Shown here piece after piece: positions 1 through 9,071 of a stretch of 64,000 nucleotides of DNA (position 1 is its first letter; every line of letters begins with the position of its first letter). A program made the position numbers and the translations under genes. The notes beneath the pieces are model-generated. The model saw only the letters and a list, made by a program, of their open reading frames with translations. It did no database searches and was not told where the DNA came from. This stretch comes from Rhodospirillaceae bacterium (lineage in GTDB: Bacteria; Pseudomonadota; Alphaproteobacteria; Bin65), in NCBI GenBank assembly GCA_011523655.1, contig WTGH01000018.1:1-64000 (forward strand), written 5' to 3'.

Positions 1-135
1 ACCCACGGAGTACCCCCCTCGCTTCCCATGACACAAACCCTGATACGTCACCCGCGAGCACGGCCCCTTGACCGTGCCGGGGCAAGCGCCTATCTTTCAT
101 CGCGAGGCGCAAGCTCGTCTTGCCCTCTTTCCGAG

Positions 136-158
136 GCCCGCGTTCCGGCGCGGGCTTT
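136..158 (+). terminator. GC hairpin with short T-rich tail
   Basis: A 7-bp all-G/C stem (GCCCGCG / CGCGGGC, positions 136-142 and 149-155) with a 6-base loop is followed by TTT and then a T-rich stretch. It lies just upstream of the DUF3800 start and could end transcription entering from the left. The T-run is short, so it may be a weak terminator or only a hairpin. The rest of positions 1-179 shows nothing recognisable. Confidence 0.4.
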
Positions 159-179
159 CGTGTTTCCGGGGTCTGGAGA

Positions 180-923
180 GTGACGCTTTTCGCCTATCTC
201 GACGAGTTCGGCCACATCGGTCCCTACATCGGTCGCCAGCACCCCAGATACAAGGAGAGCCCGGTGTTCGGGCTGGCGGGCTTCGTCCTCCCGGCGGAAG
301 CGGTGCGCGGCTTCGGGACCTGGTTCTTCCAGCGCAAGTGCGAGCTGCTCGCCTTCGAGATCGGGCGGTCCGGAGAACACCCCGCGCTGTGGGAGAAGAA
401 AGGGGCAAGTCTCTACACGCTGGCCAACGTGACCCGGTATCCCGAGCTCCGAAGGTTCACGAACCGGCTGTTCAACAAGATCGAGCGGCTCGGCGGTTTC
501 GTGTTCTACGTCGGGGTCAGGAAGACGGCGGCGCCGGGTGCGCACAATCCGAACCGGCTCTATGCGCGGGTGTTCCTGGAGGCAATCAAGCGGATCGACG
601 GCCACTGCGCGGAGGACTGCGACCCGGCGGAGGAGTTCGTCCTGATACTCGACGAGCACGAGCAGCGTGCGGCGCTGCTGACCGAAGCGGCCAAGAGCAT
701 GTACGGACGGGGCCAGCGGCGCCGGCATCTTGTCGAACCGCCCTTCCATCTGGAAAGCCACCGCTACCAGACCATCCAGGCCGCGGACTGGATCGCCGGG
801 CTGGTGGGACGGCTGGGGGCGATCTGGGCGGACCCGGCGGCATGGCCCGAGAACGAGGCGTTCCGGCGGTATTTCGAGCATCGCCTCAATCGCGTCAGCC
901 GCAGAAGCGGGATCCGGAACTGA
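180..923 (+). CDS. DUF3800 domain protein
   Basis: This 247-residue protein opens with the DUF3800 hallmark YLDEFGH (residues 6-12). It has a second acidic site, ILDEHE, near residues 156-161 and ends with the typical IQAADWIAG segment (about 199-207). The spaced acidic residues resemble the RNase H-like fold proposed for this family, so a nuclease-type activity is possible but not shown here. I chose the GTG at 180 because the alignable domain begins right there; the 20 residues encoded upstream look non-coding. DUF3800 genes are common in mobile and defence regions, which fits the neighbourhood. No catalytic role or partner can be assigned from sequence alone. Confidence 0.8.
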   Translation: MTLFAYLDEFGHIGPYIGRQHPRYKESPVFGLAGFVLPAEAVRGFGTWFFQRKCELLAFEIGRSGEHPALWEKKGASLYTLANVTRYPELRRFTNRLFNKIERLGGFVFYVGVRKTAAPGAHNPNRLYARVFLEAIKRIDGHCAEDCDPAEEFVLILDEHEQRAALLTEAAKSMYGRGQRRRHLVEPPFHLESHRYQTIQAADWIAGLVGRLGAIWADPAAWPENEAFRRYFEHRLNRVSRRSGIRN

Positions 924-1077
924 CTAGGGGGATCGGGAATGCGTGGAGCGGGCGAGTCGCACGGCCCAGGCATCCCGGTGACGGAGCAGGTTCGCGATCC
1001 CCGGCAGGAGGCCACCGGAATCCAGGCTTCCCACGGCGGTACACAGAACGGCCAGTTGCAGGGAACGGCAATTTGGT

Positions 1078-2169
1078 GTGAATGAGAGCGAGACGGGGTT
1101 GAAGAGGATGATCGAAGGCATCCATTGGAAGACGATCTCGCGTTTCGAGTCGCACGACTTCGTTGCGAAGTGGTATCGGAAGGCCCATGGGAGAAACGCG
1201 TGTTCCGCGAAGGTAGGACAGATCAACGCGTGTTTCGCACATGGCCGGGAGTATTTCAGAAACGCGAGCGCTTCGGAGATGAGTGTGAAGCCGTTGCTTC
1301 TCTACTACGGCGTCCTTTCGTGCTGCCGCGGGGTGATCCTGGCGAACGATCCGGAGAAGAAGGAAGAATCTCTCAAGCCCCGGCATGGCATCGAGACCGT
1401 GGATTGGCGGAAGACCCTGAGTGGGGGAATCAAGAACGTTCTCGAACTGCAAATCCGGGCGGCTGACGGCACGTTTCGTGAACTTGTGGAGGTCTGCTGG
1501 CACCTGAGGACAGTGTATCGATTTCAGGGGCCGACGAACCGACTGGGGTCGTCGGGTCAGGCTCTCGGTGACTTGCGGTTCGCGACGGACGGGAGCTGCA
1601 TGACGCTGGACGACTTGGTTTCCCGGTTGTTGCAAACGGGACTGGCGTATCCAGAGCTGACTGGAAGACGCGCAAAGATGTTTCGCGGTGCGAGGATTGC
1701 GTCGCACCCGCCGGGGGTGCATCTCGCATTTCCACTGATCGGCATTCCCGAAGAGCTGAGGAAGCTTGCGGACGGCCAGCGGGTGCGGATCGGATCGTCG
1801 AATCAGGTTGCACCGGGCCTTCGGCAAGGCGACGACGCAAAGGACACACTGATCTTTGTCTTGAGTGGCGACGAGACTCACCCCGATGCCTTCCCGGTGT
1901 CGCACTATGGAGGTGAGGGGGACTACATGGTGGTCATGCTCGACTTTCCCAACGGGGACAAGCTTACCGAGTTCATCAAGCTCTTTCTGGTTTCGTACAT
2001 CCTCGGAATGCTTGTGCGCTACCACCCATCCATCTGGACGGCACTGTTACGAAACGAAAAAGGGGACTTCGCGCAGCCCCTTCTCGTGGATGCGGTGGAG
2101 GCCATCGAGCGCGAATTCCCGGAACAGTTGTCGCATCAACTACACGGAATAGTGAGGAAGAAGACCTGA
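1078..2169 (+). CDS. YaaC-like protein
   Basis: The 363-residue product has the pattern seen in YaaC-family proteins: an early WxxxxxFESHDFVAKWY segment, then a hydrophobic stretch around residues 70-88 (PLLLYYGVLSCCRGVIL) matching the family's LLxYYxxxxLxxA region, and a C-terminal hydrophobic helix (about 300-325) ending in a conserved-looking HPSIW. There is no known enzymatic activity for the family and no catalytic motif is visible. The start may be the GTG at 1078. It follows the DUF3800 gene by 154 bp in the same direction and may be co-transcribed with it. The next gene is convergent. Confidence 0.6.
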   Translation: MNESETGLKRMIEGIHWKTISRFESHDFVAKWYRKAHGRNACSAKVGQINACFAHGREYFRNASASEMSVKPLLLYYGVLSCCRGVILANDPEKKEESLKPRHGIETVDWRKTLSGGIKNVLELQIRAADGTFRELVEVCWHLRTVYRFQGPTNRLGSSGQALGDLRFATDGSCMTLDDLVSRLLQTGLAYPELTGRRAKMFRGARIASHPPGVHLAFPLIGIPEELRKLADGQRVRIGSSNQVAPGLRQGDDAKDTLIFVLSGDETHPDAFPVSHYGGEGDYMVVMLDFPNGDKLTEFIKLFLVSYILGMLVRYHPSIWTALLRNEKGDFAQPLLVDAVEAIEREFPEQLSHQLHGIVRKKT

Positions 2170-2388
2170 CGGTCTCGCGAATGGCACATATCGATATTGG
2201 ACTTGGAAGCGCGGACAGGGGGAGGGGCGCCGAGATCGTCGGCCGCTTTCGGAGATGGCACGGGCCAACGTGCGCCGAAAAGGGGTAACCGGGTTTCGAC
2301 AATGGGGTATGACGGCGAAATGCGGTTGAGGAAAAACGGCGACACGGCATTGGTGGCGAAGCTGTGGCCGGCCAACGGTGCGCGTTTC

Positions 2389-4242
2389 TCAGATGTCAAG
2401 TCCATGCACCCGCACCTGTTGCTGGCGCGTCTGCACTATCGCGCCGCCGTCGGCCGCGTAGATTGCTCGAATGGGATCCCGCGTCGTCAATTCGCCGAGC
2501 ACGTTTCCATCGGCGGAGAACCATTGGAGTCGCTTGCTGCTGAGAAGTCCAAAGCCTCCCTGCGATACAATCAGCCGCCCTTGGCGAAAGACGTCGAGAA
2601 AGGCCGCGAGCTTTTCCCTGTTTTCGATGACATACAGTCTTGTGGAAGTGAGGAAGTAGGCATAGCGACCTGCATCGGCGATCTCGCTTGGGCAGGTTCC
2701 AACATCGTAGACCGCGAGCGGTGAGCCCTCGGGCGAGAGATGTATGACCTTGCCCGAGTACGTCGCGAGGTAGACACCGCCATCGGCCGCAGCGAAGCTG
2801 GCAGCGTAAACCCAGTCCTGTGGCGTGTCTCCCGTGATGGTTATTTCGAGGCGTATACTGGCTACTTCGACGATCTGATCGGGTTCGGTGCGCGCGAAGT
2901 ACGTCTTGTCGGACTCCCCGAATTCGAGCGTGGTGGGATCGACACCGGTCAAGAGCTCGAAGGCCTTGTTCACGGACTTCATCCGCTCCGTCGCGGTCGG
3001 GTCGTCCGGATTTCGGTCGGGATGGTGAGCGATCGCCAATCGTCGATACCTGTGCTTGATGTCGGCAGGTTTAACGGGAAGGGTCAGGCCAAAGAGGCGG
3101 AGAGCTTTCTCGACTTCGTGGCTCGCGCCGAACGAGCTGGTCCGCCTCACGACGCGCTCCCAGCCCTGCTTTAGCGGCGTCACGACGCCCCACACGGTTC
3201 GGCCAGAAAAGTCACAGCACCAAGCCTCATCGGCAATCGTGAAGACATATCGGTCGCCCCGGGGCGTCGCATCGACCGCCCGCACCTGTGACCTGAACTC
3301 CCCCCAGTAGTCGGTGTCGACGGTACGAAAGTGATCCACCACGCGGGGATCTTCACGCAAGTCGGTTTCCACCAGCAGGTTCAATGCCGTGTCGTAGACA
3401 TAGAGCACGCCTAGGGTGTCCATGATGGCGATGTTGGAGCCTGGCGTGCCGCTGCCAATCCGGTAGACATCGTGCTCGAGAGACTTCTCGGCGATGATGC
3501 TGCCTGACCGATCCGCGCGGCGGAGAACGCACTTTCCGGTCGGTCGAACTCGGCTCTTCCCGGAGCGGTCGAGGAGCCAGGTCCCCGATCGGTTGACGGC
3601 GATGATGTCGAATGCGGGATCAGGCTGCTGGCTCTTTGTCAGTTTTCGCTCGTCAACGAGTGTCCAATTGGAATTGCCGGTAATCGTGAACGGCGGCACC
3701 GAGGATGGGGCCGTGGCTTGGACGTGGGTGAAGCGGTGGGCCTTCCCCGCTTTGTTCATCCGGTCGAGGATTCGGTTGAAGCGCCGCTTGTCCACTTCCT
3801 GGACAGAGTCCGGGACCAACTCGAACATCTCGATGCTTTGCTTGGCCGCCGCCATGAGTTGGTTGGACTTCATCCGTTGAACGATGAGCTTGCGGTACGC
3901 CTTCGCGATGACTTCTCCGACCGCGCCCTGGCGTTGTTCTGCGGAGAGGCCAGCGGCGAGCTTCGAGACTTTGGTGTGCTGGCCTTTGAAGCCGGCCTGG
4001 AACACGGGTCGCAATTCCGGATCGTTGTACTCGCGGTGGAACTCGTCGCGACCATCGACCTCCCAGGTCGGCGGGGAAGGCGGCAGCGGGAGGTAGTTCA
4101 CGCAAGACCAGTCAAGCTCTGTGGGAGGCTCCCGTCGTCCAGACCCTTGGCTCGATTCGCGGTCCGTGCTAGCCCGTTCCGACGATACCGGCGGTGCGTC
4201 CGTGGCAGACTTGCTGAGCAGCTTCGAGAGATATCTGAGCAT
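2389..4242 (-). CDS. DnaJ-domain protein embedded in a beta-propeller-like protein
   Basis: This is an unusual 617-residue protein. A J-domain lies in the second half (about residues 376-433), with helix II rich in Arg/Lys and the diagnostic HPD tripeptide at 407-409, so it should be able to stimulate an Hsp70 ATPase. Flanking it on both sides are repeating beta-strand segments (about 195-350 and 445-617) with patterns such as DIIAVNRSGTWLLDRSG and VYLATYSGKVIHLSPEG, suggestive of propeller blades. Residues 90-160 are helical and basic. There are no zinc fingers or G/F region, so it is a type III J-protein. No DnaK or GrpE gene is nearby. The J-domain call is firm; the propeller is inferred from the strand pattern. 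Confidence 0.7.
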   Translation of the reverse strand: MLRYLSKLLSKSATDAPPVSSERASTDRESSQGSGRREPPTELDWSCVNYLPLPPSPPTWEVDGRDEFHREYNDPELRPVFQAGFKGQHTKVSKLAAGLSAEQRQGAVGEVIAKAYRKLIVQRMKSNQLMAAAKQSIEMFELVPDSVQEVDKRRFNRILDRMNKAGKAHRFTHVQATAPSSVPPFTITGNSNWTLVDERKLTKSQQPDPAFDIIAVNRSGTWLLDRSGKSRVRPTGKCVLRRADRSGSIIAEKSLEHDVYRIGSGTPGSNIAIMDTLGVLYVYDTALNLLVETDLREDPRVVDHFRTVDTDYWGEFRSQVRAVDATPRGDRYVFTIADEAWCCDFSGRTVWGVVTPLKQGWERVVRRTSSFGASHEVEKALRLFGLTLPVKPADIKHRYRRLAIAHHPDRNPDDPTATERMKSVNKAFELLTGVDPTTLEFGESDKTYFARTEPDQIVEVASIRLEITITGDTPQDWVYAASFAAADGGVYLATYSGKVIHLSPEGSPLAVYDVGTCPSEIADAGRYAYFLTSTRLYVIENREKLAAFLDVFRQGRLIVSQGGFGLLSSKRLQWFSADGNVLGELTTRDPIRAIYAADGGAIVQTRQQQVRVHGLDI

Positions 4243-4324
4243 CGGTTACCCGTCCGAATGGTGTACGAGTTGGATGATGAGGGCGAGCGGCGTTCCAGGG
4301 GCCATGGATCCGAATGGCGCAAAC

Positions 4325-4657
4325 CTATGAAGTTGGGGGTGGGGAACGATCCGTGCCGGAGCGCGAGTCGGGGACGATTGTCGAAATGAAGTCGCGGATT
4401 TCCTCGACCTCGTTCTCGCGCCCGGCCGCGATGAGGTCGCGTGCGATGGCCTGGGCCACGAACAGCGACGCTCTCGCGACCTTAATTTCCGTCTCGGTGG
4501 CGGGCCAGTGGCGGCGGTCGAGGGCCTCCATGGCAAGCTCGACCAGGACCTGGTTGGGGGAATGCGGACTGCCCTCGGCCGCCCGTTCGATGCGCTCCCA
4601 CTGCGCGGGGGACACGCGGATGTGCTTGTGCAGGGAGCCGTCGGGCGATGTCGTCAT
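4325..4657 (-). CDS. ribbon-helix-helix-like small protein
   Basis: The 110-residue product begins MTTSPDGSLHKHIRVSPAQ, then WERIERAAEGSPHSPNQVLVELAMEAL. This short strand followed by two helices, with the SPNQVLVELAMEAL helix, is typical of ribbon-helix-helix DNA-binding or antitoxin-like proteins. The open frame extends 110 codons further upstream, but that part is Arg/Pro-rich and looks non-coding; the ATG at 4657 begins the structured region. A perfect 16-bp palindrome lies about 185 bp upstream and could be its operator. No toxin gene is adjacent. It ends 82 bp upstream of the DnaJ-domain gene on the same strand. Confidence 0.55.
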   Translation of the reverse strand: MTTSPDGSLHKHIRVSPAQWERIERAAEGSPHSPNQVLVELAMEALDRRHWPATETEIKVARASLFVAQAIARDLIAAGRENEVEEIRDFISTIVPDSRSGTDRSPPPTS

Positions 4658-5456
4658 GGTTTCGTGCTGCCTCCGGATGGGATTGCCGCCGCGGCGGGGA
4701 GGGGTTGGCGGCCGATTGCGAGCGGTCCGCGCCCCCGTTCGAGCGGGGGAAACGCCCGCGCGCGACGCGGACCCGGACGTGATTCCGTGCCGGTCGGCGC
4801 CGGTCGCGAGCCGGACCGCCATTCTACGCCCTGCCGATATACAGCACCTATAGGTGCTTGCAGGAAATCGCACGCAAACACGCTTTGACACTGCGGAGCC
4901 CCGAAAGGTGCTCGGTGCGGCAGGGGCGCGAAAAAGCCGCCGGGACCGCGCAGCCGAGGGTCGATTGGGAGCACCGATCGGTGGCAAGTGATTCCGGCAC
5001 GCCAGGCGTCGACACGCGGGCCAACGAGCGCGGCATAGCCAGCCACCAGCAGCGATGGCCAGTCACGGCAACTCCTGCATCTTCAGATGCGTCGGGTGTG
5101 TGAACCACGCGCCGAAGGGCGTCTTGATCGCGCTTCCTGGCCGCTCAAGCCGTCGGGCGATGAAAGCCGTTGTGTAATCGGCATTTAGCCCGAGCGGCGC
5201 TTGAGCGGCAGCGCCCGCCGCGCACTTGCGGAGACAGTCCCCGGACCGCCGCGCGGCTTCCAGGCGGCACTATAGGAAGCACGGGGGAACAGATCAATGC
5301 ATGTGGGCATGCGCACCGGCAGCATCACTTACTCGGCCCGCACTGTCGGCGTCGGTGCGGGCTTGCGCGTTACCGCCGCGCCGCAGCGGTCGCCGCACAT
5401 GTTCCCGCAGCGTAGCGCCGGGCCGTGCACACGTTACTGCTCCGCAGCGTCGTTGC
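4658..5456. other. about 800 bp without a recognisable gene
   Basis: This gap lies between the ribbon-helix-helix gene and the HigB promoter region. Open frames here are short and Arg/Pro-rich and resemble nothing I know. The only structure I see is the palindrome at 4843-4858. It may hold decayed genes. Confidence 0.5.
4843..4858. promoter_or_regulatory. perfect 16-bp palindrome
   Basis: AGCACCTATAGGTGCT is its own reverse complement over all 16 bases. It sits in a gene-free region about 185 bp upstream of the minus-strand ribbon-helix-helix gene, and its TATAGGT core could overlap a promoter. Symmetry of this length suggests an operator for a dimeric repressor; which protein binds it is unknown. 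Confidence 0.45.
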
Positions 5457-5468
5457 CTGTCGCGACAG
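5457..5468. promoter_or_regulatory. 12-bp palindrome, candidate HigA operator
   Basis: CTGTCGCGACAG is a perfect palindrome lying about 13 bp upstream of the predicted -35 element of the higBA operon. HigA antitoxins bind inverted repeats at their own promoter, so this is a reasonable autoregulation site. The assignment is an inference from position and symmetry. Confidence 0.4.
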
Positions 5469-5480
5469 CACGACGGGCGA

Positions 5481-5509
5481 TTGCGGCGTGTAACGCGGCG
5501 CGCTACAGT
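5481..5509 (+). promoter_or_regulatory. candidate higBA promoter
   Basis: TTGCGG (5481-5486) and TACAGT (5504-5509) are separated by exactly 17 bp and resemble sigma-70 -35 and -10 boxes. The -10 box ends only 5 bases before the higB ATG at 5515, so a transcript from here would start at or next to the start codon and be leaderless. No Shine-Dalgarno sequence is visible before higB, which fits. Confidence 0.4.
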
Positions 5510-5514
5510 AAATC

Positions 5515-5787
5515 ATGAGGATCAGGCACAAGGCACTGCGGGCGCTGCACGAACGCGACGACGCGGCGCGGCTCCCTGCCGGACTCGTGCCACGGCTTCG
5601 TCGTATCCTGTTCCGTCTGCAAGAGGCGACGCATCCGGGCAGTGCCGACGCGCCGGGCTTCCGGCTGCATCCCCTCAAGGGCGACCGCGCGGGCCAATGG
5701 AGCGTTCGCGTCTCGGGCAACTGGCGCGTGGTGTTCCGCTTCAAGGACGGCGAGGCCGTGGACGTGGACCTGATCGACTACCACTGA
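5515..5787 (+). CDS. higB: HigB-family toxin (RelE superfamily)
   Basis: The 90-residue basic protein has the plasmid-killer/HigB layout: N-terminal helices rich in Arg (LVPRLRRILFRLQEATHPG), the central LHPLKGDRAGQWSVRVSGNWRV region and a FRFKDGEAVDVDLIDYH end. These match the family's LKGxxxGxWSVRVxGNWRxxFRF and VDLxDYH signatures. The toxin is expected to cleave mRNA on the ribosome. It is followed after 19 bp by its antitoxin gene, the usual toxin-first order of HigBA modules. Length is typical for the family. Confidence 0.85.
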   Translation: MRIRHKALRALHERDDAARLPAGLVPRLRRILFRLQEATHPGSADAPGFRLHPLKGDRAGQWSVRVSGNWRVVFRFKDGEAVDVDLIDYH

Positions 5788-5806
5788 CCGAATGGGAGCA
5801 CTGACC

Positions 5807-6121
5807 ATGAACGACATTGCGAGCGATCGCGTCGGCCCGATGCAGAACCCGCCGCACCTGGGCGAACTCATCCGCGAGAGCATGGACGATGTGGGCTGGA
5901 ACGTGACCGAGACGGCGGCGCGTCTCGGCTGCGAGCGCGGAACGCTGTCGCGCCTGCTGAACGGCAAGGCGGGGGTGTCGGCGAACATGGCGCTATCGTT
6001 GGAGGATGTCGGCTGGGGAACCGCCGAGCACTGGATGCGCATGCAGGCGAGCTACGAGCTTGCGGAGGCGCGCCGGGAGAGGGTCGCCGCCGAAGGGCGC
6101 GCGGGCGCGCTGCACGGATGA
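5807..6121 (+). CDS. higA: HigA-family antitoxin
   Basis: This 104-residue XRE-type antitoxin contains the HigA pattern HLGELIRESMDDVGWNVTE, then a helix-turn-helix (TAARLGCERGTLSRLLNGKA) and VSANMALSLE, and ends with the family's W-x-Q-like region (HWMRMQASYELAEAR). It should neutralise HigB and repress the operon. An in-frame ATG exists at 5792, but GGGAG at 5793-5797 gives a good ribosome-binding site 9 bp before the ATG at 5807, so I chose 5807. Confidence 0.85.
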   Translation: MNDIASDRVGPMQNPPHLGELIRESMDDVGWNVTETAARLGCERGTLSRLLNGKAGVSANMALSLEDVGWGTAEHWMRMQASYELAEARRERVAAEGRAGALHG

Positions 6122-6236
6122 CCGGTCGTCGCGCCAGCGCCGACGGACGCGATACTGTCCCGGTTACTGCCCTTCATTGGCTTTCGGCCAACGGTAGGCC
6201 GTCCGGCGCGCGTCCCCGAGCGGGCGGCGCGGTCTG

Positions 6237-9071
6237 ATGCGCCTGTCGTGGAACGAGGTTCGCGCCCGCGCCGCTACCTTCGCTGAAGACTGGAAGGACG
6301 CGGCCTTCGAGAAGGGCGAGACGCAGAGTTTCTACAACGCCTTCTTCGACGTATTCGGGGTGCGGCGGCGGAACGTCGCGCGCTACGAGGCGCATGTGGC
6401 GAAGCTGGACAACCGCTCGGGCTTCATCGACCTGTTCTGGCCGGGCGTGCTGATCGTCGAACAGAAGAGCGCCGGGCGTGACCTCCGCAGAGCGTACGAA
6501 CAGGCCGGGGAGTATTTCGACGCGCTGCCGGAACGCGAGCGACCGCGCTTCATCCTGGTGAGCGACTTCCAGACCTTCGAGCTTCACGATCTGGACGAGC
6601 GGGAGGCCGTCGCCTTCCCGCTCGCGGACCTGCCCGCGCATGTCGAGTCGTTCGGCTTCATCCTCGGCGTGCAGCGCCGAACCTTCCGCGACCAGGACCC
6701 GGCGAACGTCGAGGCCGCCGAGCTGGTCGGGCGGCTGCACGACGCGCTCGCCGATGCCGGACACCGGGGCCACGATCTGGAACGCTTCCTCGTGCGCGTC
6801 GTGTTCTGCATGTTCGCCGACGACACCGGGGTGTTCGAGCCGCGCGACATTTTCCTCGACTTCATCGAGACGCGCACGAGCGAGGACGGGGCCGATCTCG
6901 GGCCTTGGCTCGCGCAGTTGTTCGAGGTGCTCGATACGCCGGAGGACGAACGCGCCGCGACACTCGACGAGGACCTGACGCGGTTCCCCTACGTCAATGG
7001 TGATCTCTTCGAGGGGCATCTGCGGACCTTCTCGTTCGACGCGGTAATGCGCGGGGCGTTGCTGGACGCCTGCCGCTTCGACTGGTCGAACATTTCGCCC
7101 GCGATCTTCGGCGCGCTGTTCCAGTCGGTGATGGACCCGGCGGAACGCCGTAAGCAGGGGGCGCACTACACGACCGAGAAGAACATCCTCAAGGTGATCG
7201 AGCCGCTGTTCATGGACGACCTGCGCGCCAATTTCGAGCGGGTACGCAAGCGCCGGGGCCGTGGCCGCCTCGCGGCGCTCCGGCGGTTCCAGGCAAAGCT
7301 CGGTCGCCTGACGTTCTTCGATCCGGCCTGCGGCTGTGGCAACTTTCTCATCATCGCCTACCGGGAGTTACGGCTGCTGGAAATCGAGGTCATCCGCGAG
7401 GTTCGGGCAGCGACTGCCGCGACCGGGCAGGCGGTGCTCGATACCGCATGGCAGTCGGCGGTGGACGTGGACCAGTTTTACGGGATCGAGCTTGGCGAGT
7501 TCCCGGCCCGCATCGCTGAGACCGCGCTGTGGATGATGGACCACATCATGAACAACCGGCTGAGCTTGGAGTTCGGTCAGAGCTACGTGCGCATCCCGCT
7601 TGAGAAGTCGCCGCATATCACAGTCGGCAATGCACTCAATATGGAATGGGAAGCCTTTCTTGCTCCCGAGGCGTGTTCCTATGTGTTTGGGAATCCTCCT
7701 TTTGTGGGGCATCAGTGGCGGACGAAGCCCCAACAGGAGGACATGGCAAGGATTTGGGGAAAGACCGGGCAGGTCAACAGGTTGGACTACGTCACTTGCT
7801 GGCTGCACAAAGCCGCACGGTATGCGGTTGCGAACCGGTCGATAGAGATCGCCTTCGTTGCCACAAATTCGATCACACAAGGTGAACAATGCGGCATTCT
7901 CTGGCCTGTTCTGTTCGCCCAGGACTTATCGATCCGTTACGCGCACCGGACATTCCAGTGGAATAGCGAAGCACGCGGCAAGGCGGCCGTACATTGCGTC
8001 ATTGTCGGCCTGACCTTTGCAAGGGATGTGGCACGCTGCATATACGAATATGAGCATGTGCGGGGCGAACCGCACGCTTCGGAAGTCCTACGCATCAACG
8101 GCTACCTGATTGATGGCCCGCAATATGCCGTGCCCGCTCGTTCCGCGCCGCCACCAGGACGGTTGAAGATGCACAAGGGCAGCCAGCCGACGGATGGCGC
8201 ACGCCTCAAGAAGCCGGGTGGCGGTTATCTGAAGTTCAGCAACCTGATTCTGGATTCCGAGAACCGCAACGGGCTTCTGGCTGCCGATCCGAACTGCGAG
8301 AGATGGTTGAAGCCGTATGTCGGCGGCGAAGAAATGATTTCAAGCCAGTGGCGTTGGTGCTTATGGCTGAAGAATGCGGATCCCTCCGAACTGAAGGCGT
8401 CTAAGCCGATTGTCGAGCGGTTGGAACGCGTTCGCGCCGGGCGACTTCAAAGCCCGACCGCCAGCGTCCGGGAATTCGCTAGCTACCCAACACTGTTCAC
8501 CCAGGATCGCCAACCTGACACTGACTATCTGGCGATTCCTGAAGTGTCGTCGGAGACACGAGAGTATATCCCAATCAGCATACTGCCGCCGTCCGTGATT
8601 GCCTCGAATCAACTTCGTATCATTCCTGGCGCGCCGCTCCATTATTTCGGAATTCTCACGTCCTTGATGCACATGTCGTGGATGCGGACGGTCGCGGGAC
8701 GACTCAAGAGCGACTACAGATATGCGCCAGCGGTCTACAACTCGTTTCCGTGGCCAGAGATGACCGATATCCAACGGGGCCGGATAGAGGTGTTATCTCA
8801 AGCCGTTCTTGATGCAAGGGCCAAGTTTCCGGACTCTCCGCTCGATGTGCTCTACGACTCTGATGCCATGCCTCCCGCTTTGCGTACGGCGCATCGCAAC
8901 CTTGATCGCGCTGTGGACCGGCTTTACCGCCGCTCCGGTTTCGCGACCGAGCGCGAGCGCGTCGAGCATCTGTTCATGCTATACGAGAAAATCCTCGCGC
9001 CGCTAGAATTCGGGATGAAGACCCCGCAGAAACGGCGGAGAACTTCAGCCGCGCGGCGCGATACTCGGTGA
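6237..9071 (+). CDS. MmeI-like Type IIL restriction-modification enzyme
   Basis: At 944 residues this has the length and order of MmeI-family single-chain enzymes that methylate one strand of a target and cut at a distance. The N-terminal nuclease motif is D65-X9-E75-X-K77 (within GFIDLFWPGVLIVEQKSAG), with the same spacing as MmeI. A helical connector follows. The adenine methyltransferase has the AdoMet motif DPACGCGNF (362-370) and the catalytic NPPF (486-489). The C-terminal part should hold the target recognition domain (about 600-870). All key residues are present, so it is probably active. It overlaps the next gene by 4 bases. Its cut site cannot be predicted here. Confidence 0.88.
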   Translation: MRLSWNEVRARAATFAEDWKDAAFEKGETQSFYNAFFDVFGVRRRNVARYEAHVAKLDNRSGFIDLFWPGVLIVEQKSAGRDLRRAYEQAGEYFDALPERERPRFILVSDFQTFELHDLDEREAVAFPLADLPAHVESFGFILGVQRRTFRDQDPANVEAAELVGRLHDALADAGHRGHDLERFLVRVVFCMFADDTGVFEPRDIFLDFIETRTSEDGADLGPWLAQLFEVLDTPEDERAATLDEDLTRFPYVNGDLFEGHLRTFSFDAVMRGALLDACRFDWSNISPAIFGALFQSVMDPAERRKQGAHYTTEKNILKVIEPLFMDDLRANFERVRKRRGRGRLAALRRFQAKLGRLTFFDPACGCGNFLIIAYRELRLLEIEVIREVRAATAATGQAVLDTAWQSAVDVDQFYGIELGEFPARIAETALWMMDHIMNNRLSLEFGQSYVRIPLEKSPHITVGNALNMEWEAFLAPEACSYVFGNPPFVGHQWRTKPQQEDMARIWGKTGQVNRLDYVTCWLHKAARYAVANRSIEIAFVATNSITQGEQCGILWPVLFAQDLSIRYAHRTFQWNSEARGKAAVHCVIVGLTFARDVARCIYEYEHVRGEPHASEVLRINGYLIDGPQYAVPARSAPPPGRLKMHKGSQPTDGARLKKPGGGYLKFSNLILDSENRNGLLAADPNCERWLKPYVGGEEMISSQWRWCLWLKNADPSELKASKPIVERLERVRAGRLQSPTASVREFASYPTLFTQDRQPDTDYLAIPEVSSETREYIPISILPPSVIASNQLRIIPGAPLHYFGILTSLMHMSWMRTVAGRLKSDYRYAPAVYNSFPWPEMTDIQRGRIEVLSQAVLDARAKFPDSPLDVLYDSDAMPPALRTAHRNLDRAVDRLYRRSGFATERERVEHLFMLYEKILAPLEFGMKTPQKRRRTSAARRDTR

